Origin: Gliomastix tumulicola
Taxonomy: Eukaryota > Ascomycota > Sordariomycetes > Hypocreales > Bionectriaceae
Reading direction: 5' to 3'
Assembly (NCBI GenBank): GCA_001599755.1
Contig: BCHX01000002.1
Location: 2,958,330-3,022,329, forward strand
DNA length: 64,000 nt
Each line of letters starts with the position of its first letter. Within the stretch, counting starts at the first letter, position 1. Below, piece after piece: positions 55,305 to 64,000 of this stretch. Below the pieces are notes generated by a model. It ran no database searches, was not told the DNA's origin, and saw only the letters and a program-made list of their open reading frames with translations. The position numbers and the translations under genes were made by a program.

Positions 55305-58300
55305 ATGGATCCCTTCTCGGATTTTGGCATCGATCTCGGCTCCACGTCCGGACAGCGGGAACATGCAAAGAAGAAGAAGAAGCCCGCAGCGGCACCCGTG
55401 AACTCGGGCGGTGCGGGCGACGGCGAGGAGAAGAAGGACGACACTGCCGGCGACGGTAACAGCGCCGGCGGGGGNGGTGGTAGTGCGGGAGGTGATGCTG
55501 GTGCGGGCGCTGGCGGCAGTGGTGACGGCAATGGTGACGACAAGAAGGACACGAATGGAGACAATCCTGAAGATGAGTGGGCGACCTTCACGGCTGCCAA
55601 ACCGAAGAAGAAGGGGGCCAAGGAAGGCGGCCTTCTTGGTGGACTGCCAGCGATCCCGACAGCCGACTTTGGTACGGACTCTTTCCAGGAGATCAAACTT
55701 GGAGACGACTCAGCCGGAAAAATAGACCTGGGCTTCGGGGCGCCAGATTCGAAAAATAATCTTGGCTCCTGGGGTACGAAATGGAATGCCGGAGGCAACA
55801 ACAACTGGGACTGGAGTTCTGGCGGTGCCGGCAAAGCCGGTGCTGAGGAGCCGCCGCCGCCGCCACCGCCTCCCGCAGACGCTGGCGGCGTTGGAGAAGC
55901 CATCGGCGACGACAATCCATGGGGTATCAACCGGCCCAAGCCGAAGAAGAAGACCAAGGCCAACTTCTCATTCGGCTCCTTTGATGAGCCCGCCGACCCG
56001 CCGGCTGAGGATGCCGCACCGAAGGCCGACGACGGATGGGGATTTGTGTCTTCCAAGGACAAGAAAAAGACCAGCATCTGGGGCGCTGCCGAGCCTGAGA
56101 AAAAGGAGGAGGAAAAGCCTGCCGCGGGCTCCGATTCCTGGGGATGGGGCTCTGCCAAAAAGAAGGAAGAGTCGGCTCCCCCGGGCGACGACTGGTTTAC
56201 CCCAGCCAAGAAGGATAAGGATAAGGACAAGGACAAGAAGAAGAAGGGGGGCTCCGCGATGCTCCTCGACGATACCATCGAAGAGCCGAGCGCCGATAAG
56301 AAGGAGGACGATCTATGGGGGACTTGGGGGGCCTCGAACAAGAAAGAGAAAACGTCAACACTTCTGGACGACTTTGGGACATCAAGTACGCTATCTGCTC
56401 TAAACCCTTTGGCAGCGCCTCTCAACCTTTCTTGGTTTCTCGTAACGAGAGCGTGATTAGGGCGACAAGGGGCTGCCTAGGAAATGATTATGTTGGGGGC
56501 ATCTTTACTAATATCTACACAACTACAGACGCGGCGCCTACGACATCTATGGGCGATGAGTTTGGCTGGGGATTCAGCTCAGGTAAGAAGAAGAAGAAGG
56601 AGCCTGCCGGAGACGCTCCACCGAACGAGGACCCCGAATCGGAGAACAAAGATGATGATTTCTGGAGCTTTTCTTCCAAAAAGCCAACCAAGAAGAAGGA
56701 GTCGATATTCGCGGACGATCACCCTGAGGAAGCCCCTAATACTGAAGAATCAAAGCCCGCTGACGAATGGGACCTATGGGGAACAGGCAAGAAGGATGGG
56801 AAGAAGAAGAATGGGGCCGATGACTTGATACAGCTGGACGATGCCCCGAGTGCCAATGCAGCCGGTGGCGGAGATGACTTCTTCAGCTCCTTCGGGAAGA
56901 AGGACAAGAAGTTTGATCTTTCATGGGGTGACGACACAAACGACAATTCATGGGATCTTGGCACAAAGAAACCCAACGAGGAGCCGCCCGCTCCAGTCAT
57001 TGACCCGGTGGTCGTTGCCGAGGAGGAAGAGCTGGCTACGCTCGAGGCTAAGAAGACCAAGAGGGGCAAACTGACACTGAAGAAGGAGAAGGACAGATAC
57101 GACACCCTCAAGGCGCGATCAGAGCAGAGGGCGGCCGACAAAGCGGCCGCAGAAGCCGAAGCACAAGCAGCGGCCGAAAGAGCCGCACAGGAGGCCGAGG
57201 CTCAGGCAGCAGCTGAAGCAGCAGCGGCCGCAGAAGCCGAGAAAGCGAAAGCCGAAGAGGAGGAAAGGGCAAGGCTGGAAGCCGAGGCAGTCGAAATCGC
57301 AGCAGAAGAGGCAGAACTTGCCGCTTTAGAAACCAAAAAGCTCAAGAGGGGGAAACTCACGATGAAAAAGGACCTTGCTCGCTACGAGGTCCTGACCGCT
57401 AACGCTCAGAGGAGAGCCGACGAACAAGCCGCCCGCGATGTTGAGGCTGCAGCCGCAGCAGAAGCGGAAGCGGAAGCTCCCCCCCCTCCCGAAGAGCCTC
57501 TCCTGGTCGAGGTTCCCGAGGCTCTAGAGCCCCCACCAGCAGATGATGGAGCGGCTCAGGCCGATGCCGAAGAGGCGGCTCGAGCTGAAGCCGAGGCATT
57601 TGAGATTGCCCAAGAGGAGGACGAGCTAGCTACCCTTGAAGCCAAGAAAGCTAAGAAGGGAAAGCTTCAGGTGAAGAAGGACAAGGAGAGATACGAAGTC
57701 CTTATAGAACGAGCAGAGAAGAGGGCAGAACAGAAGGCCGCCAAGGAGGCAGAAGAAGCTGCCGCTGCCGCTGCCGCTGCCGAAGCTGTCGTCGAGGAAC
57801 CACCCCCGCCTGAAGTGCCAGAAGCCCCGGAACCTCCCCCAGAGGCTCTAGAAGAGCCCGCTCCGGAACCTGTCCAAGATGAGGCTGCCATGGAGATCGC
57901 CCTGGAAGAGCAGGAGCTCGAGGCCCTTGACGCGAAGAAAGTCCGGAAGGGCAAGCTCACCAAAAAGGATAAGGAGCGATACGACATTCTAAAAGAGAAC
58001 GCCGCAAGAAGAGCGGATGAGAAAGTTGCTGCAGAGGCGGCCGCAGCGGAAGCAGCAGCAGCTCCTCCACCCCCGGAAGAGCCAGCCGATCTCCTCGACG
58101 CCGAGCCAGCTCCGGAAGAGGCCTCAGCACCTGAGGTTGATGCTGAAGCAGCCGCTCGTGAGGCTGAGCTTGCTGTTGAGATTGCCGCCGAGGAGGATGA
58201 GCTCGCAGCTCTAGACACCAAAAAGGCGAAGAAGGGCAAATTGAGCACTAGAGACAAGGACCGACAAAAGGTCTTGAAGGACAGGGCAGATGCTCGAGCT

Positions 58301-61300
58301 GAGGCTGCAGCTGCGGCAGCGGAGGCGCCGGAACTCGAAATCCCGCCGGAAGCACCAGAGCCACCTCCCCCCGAACCTGTCGAAGAAGTTCCCGAGGTGC
58401 CTGAGGCGCCCGAGGTGCCTGACGGGCCTACCCCTGAAGAAATCGAGGAAGCGGCTGCTGCGGCTGCAGCGGAGGAGATCGCTGCCGAAGAGGCTGAACT
58501 CGCTGCCCTGGAAGCCAAGAAGGCAAAGAAGGGCAAACTCAGCTCCTCTAAAGACAAAGACAGATACCAAGTCTTGAAGGATAAGGCGAAGGAGAGAGCT
58601 CAGGCCCAAGCAGCAAAGGAAGCTGAAGAAGCAGCCGCCCGCGAGGCCGAAGAGGCCGCAGCTCGGGAAGCCGAGGAGGCCGCAGCCAGGGAAGCTGAAG
58701 AAGCTGCTGCACGGGAAGCTGAAGCTGCCGCCGCGGCAGAGGCTGAAGAAATTGCTGCTGAGGAGGCAGAGCTTGCGCAACTTGAGGCGAAGAGGTTGAA
58801 GAGAGGAGGAAAGCTCGGAACCAAGAAGGATCGTGAGCGATATGACCAGCTCAAGGAGAAGGCCGACCAACGCGCAGCAGCAAAGGCGGAACTCGAAGCT
58901 CCCGGTGCTGATGAAGCAGCAGCTGAAGCAGCAGCAGCAGAAGCAGCAGCGAGAGAGGCCGAAGAAGCCGCAGCCAAAGAAGCCGAGGAGGCAGCTGCAC
59001 GAGAAGCTGAAGAGGCCGCAGCAGCTGCAGCGGCAGCAGAAGCAGAAGCCGCCGCCGCCGCCGCCGCCGAAGCGGAAGCTGCAGCTGCAGCAGACGCTCA
59101 AGCGATAGCCGATGCTGCCACTGAGGTTGCTGCGGAGGATGAAGAGCTTGCCGCTCTTGAGGCTAAGAAGATCAGGAAGGGCAAACTCGGCCTGAAGAAG
59201 GACCGCGAGAGGTACGAGTACCTGACGAACAGGGTTAAGGAGCGAGAGCTACTGGCTGGCGGTCCCGATGCAGAGACTGCAGAGGCTGCAGCTAAGGAAG
59301 CTGAAGAAGCCGAAGCAGCAGCAAAGGAAGCCGAAGCTGCCGCTGCCGCAGAGGCTGAAGCAGCAGTAGCGGCCGATGCAGCAGCGGCAGTAGACATCCA
59401 GGCGGCCCAGGAGGCGGAAGACGCAGCACTTGACGAACAGGATCTTGCTGCTCTTGAGGCGAAGAAGGCTAGGAAGGGGAAGCTGGGCAAGAAGGACAAG
59501 GAGCAATATGAGCTGCTTAAGGAGAGGATCAAATCCCGAGGAGCAGCAGCAGCTCCAGAACCTCCGATGGAAGCCCCCGAGCCTCCTCCCCCGGAACCGG
59601 AGATCGTGGAGCCCGAGCCCGAGCCCGAGCTCAGACCGGAGGAAATCGAGGAGATTCTTGCCGAGCAGGAAGCCAGGGAGAGGGAACGGGAGAAGGAGCG
59701 GGAGAAGCCCGACGCCTTCAGCTTCTGGGGACTCGGGGGCTCCAAGAAGAAGAAAGGTGTGTTACCCCTATTCACGTTCCCCGCACTATTCATTCAGCCA
59801 CTACTTCCTACCGCAACGCCGTGGTTACACTATCATGACTAGTATGATCGCTGACTCAGCCGACAGTTCTGGAAGATGCCACCGACTTCGGGTCTTTTGA
59901 TGCGGCTCCCAAGGCGACAACGCGAGGCTTTGGAAGCAAGATCACCGACAGACTTCGAGCCTTTGAAACTACAGCCGCGCCAGAACCTGAACCTGAACCA
60001 ATTCCACCGCCAGCTGAGCCTGAGCCCGAACCTGAGCCAGCCGCAGACCCAGAGCCTGAACCCGAGCCCGAGCCTCTACCTCCACCGCCACCACCCGTCG
60101 AGGTCAAGAAGAAGTCTAAGAAGTCTTCAAAGAAGTCCAAGGCCGTCGAAGAACCACCCCCACCACCGGTCGTCGAAGAGCCTCCCCCGCCTCCACCCTC
60201 GCCGCCTGCACCTCCAGCCGAGGAGGAGCTGAGTGCAGCCTCCAAGAAGAGCAGGTCGTCCGAGTTGCCTGGTGCTTTCCCCGAGGACGACGACGAGGAT
60301 GCTATCGTTGAGGTCATAGACATGGCATCACCGAAGAAAGCGAAGAAGAGCAAGAAGAAGTCCAAGTCCCTGGCTGAGGATGCTCCTCCCCCTCCTGCTC
60401 CCCCACCGCCTCCAGCCGTTCCCGACCCTCCTCCGGCACCTCCTACGCCTCCTCCTGAACCCAAATCATCGTCCAAGAAGGACCGGCCCAAGATCAAGCG
60501 CGAGCCTGGATCGTCATGGGGAGCGTGGTCGGCGGCACCCGAGGAGGAGAAGAAAGAGGAGAAGAAACAAAAGAAGTCGTCCAAATCATCCAAGTCTGAG
60601 AAGTCGTCCTCCAAGCGATCAGCAGACAAAGAGGATAGAGAAGAAGAGAAGAAGAAGACGTCTTCTAAGGGCTCAACGTCGGACAAAGCTGAGCGATCAG
60701 AAAAGGCTGAGAAAACGCCTTCTCGCCCCCGTCTTTCCGGCATGTTCAGCACGCCCCCAATCTCTAGGTCCATGTCCACGAAAGAGAAACGTTCAAGCAC
60801 AAGCGGCAGGACGTCGCGTCGCCAATCTGTCGATGGACACGGTCTCGTGTCGCCGCCTCCCGAGGAAATGCCCGAGATGTCGTCCAAGGCTGCCAAGATC
60901 CTTGGTGTAGGTGCCGAGAAGTCGAGCAGCAAGAAGTCGTCTCGACGATCGCGCGCGGCGCCAGATGCTCCCGCCGAAAGCCCCGAGGCTGATAGGGCTG
61001 AGAGGCGACGATCCCGGAAGGCGCCTTCTCAGCCGGAGGAGGATATTGTCATGACGGATGCCGGTCCCGACATGACACCCAGACGCGGCTTGTCGAGCGC
61101 TTCCAAGAAGGGTGGGATTTCGGGTCTCTTCAGCGGCCTGATGACGCCAAAGGCCGATCGCATGGAGCCAAGACGGCGCGGAACTTACGCCACGACTGAC
61201 GACGAAGGTACTCGCGGTATCGTTGACGTTGATGCTGAAGCCGATGCGGAACGAGAGGCTCGCCGTGCTGCCCGCAAAGCGAAACGGGGAGAGCGCGAGT

Positions 61301-62094
61301 CGGTAGCTGCCGAAACAGCCGACGAGTCACGAAGAGCCAAGGATGAAGCCCGACGAGAGCGACGCAGACGCGAAGCAGACGCGGACAAGGAAGCACGCCG
61401 CGCTGAGAGAGCCGCTCGCCAACAGGAAGAGGAGCAGCGCGAAGCTGACGAGCGTCGCGAAGCCGAGGAGCGTGAGGCTCGTAGGGCAGAGAGGAGAAGG
61501 ATTCGCAAGGAAAGGGAAGCAGAAGCTGCGGCCGCGGCCGCCGAGGCGCCACCGCCCGAGGAGGAGGAGAGACGAGGCTCGAAGCGGGATCGCCGGCGCT
61601 CACACCAGGTGGATCAGTCGGAGGATGAGATCGAGCGTCGCCGAAGACGAGAGGCTCGCCGTGCGGCCAAGGAGGGTGAGGCTGGTGAGCATCGGCGATC
61701 GAGCCGTCGAAACGGGGAGCAGTCCGGAGATGAGGCTGTCTATCCTCGCAAGCATCATCGATCAGACAGAGACGCAACGGCATGGCCTCACTCGGGAACC
61801 TCATCATGGGTGAAGGAGCATTCGGATGCCCCGCCGCCGCCGGATCAGACTGAGGAGGAACAGGAGCAAGCCCGTCGCGAGGCACGCGCCGCCCGCCGAC
61901 GCGGAAGGGGAGAGATGACGGACGAGACGGACGACCAGCGACGACGACGGGCTCGGCGGGAGGAGAGGGAGCGCGAGAAGCGCCTTGGCGGCTCCGAGGG
62001 CAGTGATGACAGGTACCAGAGCCGCCGCAGCTCCGTCTTCATGGATGCCACGCCTCGAAGCAGCTGGTGGAAGAAGCTGGCGGGTGGTGGATAA
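55305..62094 (+). CDS. Giant repetitive disordered protein with nine charged helical modules
   Basis: Three exons, 55305-56385, 56529-59756 and 59867-62094, give about 2178 aa. I do not recognise it. Residues 1-525 alternate Gly/Asp/Pro linkers with short aromatic-plus-lysine motifs (WGFVSSKDKKK, DLWGTWG, FGWGFSSGKKKKK, FWSFSSKKPTKKK). Residues ~525-1370 hold nine copies of a charged helix, consensus ELAALEAKKxKKGKLxxKKDKERYExLKxRA, starting near 57021, 57301, 57607, 57898, 58183, 58480, 58750, 59125 and 59424 and spaced by Ala/Glu- or Pro/Glu-rich linkers. FSFWGLGGSKKKK closes exon 2. The tail is Pro/Glu-rich, then Lys/Ser-rich, then a long Arg/Ala/Glu helix, ending SSWWKKLAGGG. One N at 55475 lies in a Gly run. 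It may be a scaffold or tether, perhaps septal, but that is speculative. Confidence 0.75.
57021..59560 (+). repeat. Nine-copy coding repeat, ~95-residue period
   Basis: Each copy has the core (D/E)ELA(A/T)LEAKK then KGKL, a basic (K/R)KDKERY segment, and LKxRAxxRA. Start-to-start distances are about 280, 306, 291, 285, 297, 270, 375 and 299 nt. Codon-level divergence shows old duplication, not recent slippage. Confidence 0.85.
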
Positions 62095-62703
62095 GACAGG
62101 CAGCTGCACTCACACGGAGAGCTTGGGCATGCTGTGCCCTGTTTTTCATCTCTGTCTCCTGAAAACTACTACTAATAGAGCTGGTACTCTGCTGGGCAGA
62201 GCGGCGAGCAAGGCACAAGCTGGCTGGGTATGACACCCGGACCTTGGGCTGAGCTGATTATTTACGTTGATTTCGAGATTTGATACCCATCCCCTCAGCG
62301 TGTTCTGTATAGTATTTTGATGCGTACATTGGCAAGATAGAAAAGCTTTTAGTTCCTGTATGGCAATGCCCATAATTAGTATCCAAGTACCTATTCTGGA
62401 GCATCGTGAAGTTGCCCTCGACAGGGCTGTAGAGAGGCGTCAAGGGAGGAACCAGGGTCCAGAAGTACCCACTACCTGACGTTGTCGTACAAATTAGCCA
62501 CTGGATTCAGGTACCAGGGTACTTCTACCCTCAACCGGGGGCAATTTATTGTCCAACTCCCAAGAATTCCCCTGTACCATGAACTCGGAATCTGGACAAC
62601 GAAGCAAATTCCTCCTCCGGTCTCACCCACACCTCCCTCCCCCAACGAGAGCTCCAGGCCGCTCATCCGACTTCGTTGCCCGCCCCCTCCTCGTTTTCCC
62701 AAC
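62095..62703. other. Intergenic region, giant-protein gene to TMF1
   Basis: 609 bp between tandem genes, holding the 3' UTR of the giant gene and the promoter of the golgin gene. No other feature is seen. Confidence 0.5.
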
Positions 62704-64000
62704 ATGGCTGCGCCTGGAAAGTCATCGACGAGATGGGGGTCATTCCTCTCGCAGGCCGTGGCCGGCATGGAGTCGCGGCTCGACAACATGCTGACCGAGG
62801 CCGAGGAGCAGCAGCTGCAGGAGAAGGAGAAGGAAAAGGAAAAGGAGAGACAACAGCCGCAGGCACAAGCTCCGATGTCTGCTGCTGCGGCAGCGAAAGC
62901 TTCGCCTGCGGCGTCGGGGAAGGCCAGTCCTGGTAAGGGTGCCCTACTACGTAAACCTGACAATTCTGGAGGAGCTCTGAGCTGACGCTGTGGTTGGATG
63001 TAAAGCTGCCTCACGGGCGTCGTCAAATACGCGAGCGAATCCAAACGATCGGTTACAGGCGCGGCTGGCAAAGGCAATGGCGGCGAAAACAGCACAGGCT
63101 GCGACGGGCGCGGAGGGTAAGAGCATCGCGTCGCCGCGCAGCTCCGTGGACACGCCGGCCAGCCGGAGCTCGACGGAGCGTCAATCGCTGGACGCGCGGC
63201 GCGAGGAGAAGAAGCCGGGCGATGTCGTGACGGCCGAGGTCGCCCCGGAGCCCGCACCGGAGGCCACAACGCCTGGGGAGAAGGTCGAGGAGAAGCCCGT
63301 GGTGGAAGAAGCGCCTACTGTAGCCGAACCTGAGGAGTCCAATGGAGCACCGTTGCATCCAGAGCCAGAACCAGAGCCAGAGCCCGAGGCGCCTCCGACG
63401 CCACAGACCGATGCTGCACCTACACCTGAGATCATTGATACACCCGCGATCATCGACACCAAGCCTGACGAGACGACGGAACGGATACCATCGACCAAGC
63501 CCGAGAATGGCGACACAGACCGGATATCTAAGGAGTTGGAAGAGCTCAAAGCGCGGCAACAGGAGGAGGTCCAGGAATACATCGAGAGGATAGACTCGCT
63601 GCAGTCGAAGCTACAATACCTGTCCAAGGGCGCAGCCGAATCAGCACGGAAGTCAGCCCAGGCCGCATCCTCTGGTACGCCCGAGCGCAAGCTTGCCGAG
63701 AAGGACGAGAAGATCGCTCTGCTCATGCAGGAAGGCCAGAAGCTCTCCGGGACGGAACATAAGCTCAGGATGGCACTCAAGAAGCTACGGCAGCAGCTCG
63801 CGGACCAGGAGAAGCAGGCTGAGACACTCCGGGGCGAGAAGGCCGCGGCGTTGGCTGAGACGGAGACTATGCGGAATCTTCTAGACAGCGACGAGGAAAC
63901 CGGGAAGCAGCAAGAGGAGTCGAGTAAGGCGATGGCGGCTCTGCAGAAGGAAATCGACCAGTTGAAGAGGGAAGGGGCCGCAAAGGACGAGGCGCTAAGC
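62704..64000 (+). CDS. Golgin TMF1/SGM1 homolog, 3' end outside window
   Basis: This coiled-coil Golgi tether binds Rab6-type GTPases in yeast and animals. The visible part has two exons, 62704-62932 and 63006 to beyond 64000. It starts MAAPGKSSTRWGSFLSQAVAGMESRLDN, the TMF/Sgm1 N-terminal amphipathic helix. A Glu/Lys/Gln run and Pro/Glu/Thr-rich linker follow. The coiled coil begins ISKELEELKARQQEEVQ, and the conserved IALLMQEGQKLSGTEHKLR and ALKKLRQQLADQEK are present. The gene continues past the right edge, so the C-terminal Rab-binding part is missing from this window, not from the gene. Confidence 0.88.

Noticed and set aside
58900..59100. GCA/GCC-rich run considered as an expanding microsatellite
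   Set aside because: Codons are mixed and the alanine run sits inside conserved repeat linkers, so ordinary low-complexity coding sequence explains it.
58211..59101. Two ~296-codon minus-strand frames opposite the giant gene (57667-58557 and 58211-59101)
   Set aside because: They are Ser/Ala- or Cys/Phe-rich mirror images of Glu/Ala/Lys repeats, with no independent coding signs.

Overview
This window is nuclear DNA of a filamentous ascomycete (Pezizomycotina). Sordariomycetes seems most likely, but the species cannot be named from this stretch. The signs are short spliceosomal introns (about 50-145 nt) with GTAAGT-like donors, CTAAC/CTAAT branch sites and YAG acceptors, and a gene set that includes a velvet regulator, alternative oxidase, a SUN-family wall protein and filamentous-type BUB1, CRZ1 and YNG2. 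Coding sequence is GC-rich. I found no rRNA, tRNA, CRISPR array or intact mobile element.

Layout, left to right: velB (115-1870, +); HEM12 (2385-3774, -); EMC6 (4203-4628, +); GTPBP1/2-like GTPase (4843-7476, -); SEC9 t-SNARE (8331-9706, +); DEAH helicase, DHR2-like (10111-12429, +); SDHAF3/ACN9 (12533-13086, -); HPM1 (13282-14493, +); YNG2 (14815-16134, -); HOS2 (17309-18799, +); MFS transporter, FMP42-like (19157-21012, -); SUN-family wall protein (22095-23437, -); three-finger transcription factor (25635-27521, +); DGAT2 (28355-29817, +); APN1 (30187-31615, +); BUB1 (31810-35653, -); enolase (36197-37745, -); PNO1 (39101-40016, -); MDM31/32 (40448-42694, +); eIF3j (43511-44651, -); alternative oxidase (45427-46609, +); CRZ1 (47869-50030, +); uncharacterised 200-aa protein (50918-51520, -); giant repetitive disordered protein (55305-62094, +); golgin TMF1/SGM1, cut by the window edge (62704 onward, +).

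Most genes are conserved housekeeping genes with no shared pathway. Loose themes are ribosome biogenesis and translation (DHR2-like helicase, PNO1, HPM1, eIF3j), chromatin (YNG2 and HOS2, divergently arranged), mitochondria (SDHAF3, MDM31/32, alternative oxidase) and the secretory system (EMC6, SEC9, TMF1). Many pairs are divergent or convergent; the tightest divergent pair is SDHAF3/HPM1 (195 bp).

The most unusual locus is the roughly 2180-residue protein at 55305-62094. It carries nine copies of a charged helical module at about 95-residue spacing, flanked by repeated aromatic-plus-polylysine motifs and a long Arg/Ala/Glu-rich tail, behind 3.8 kb with no recognisable gene. Other oddities are a GC-AG intron in velB, in-frame stop-free introns in EMC6 and APN1, and 16-19 nt coding exons in eIF3j. 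Exon boundaries were placed by hand from splice signals and conserved protein context. They have not been checked against transcripts.
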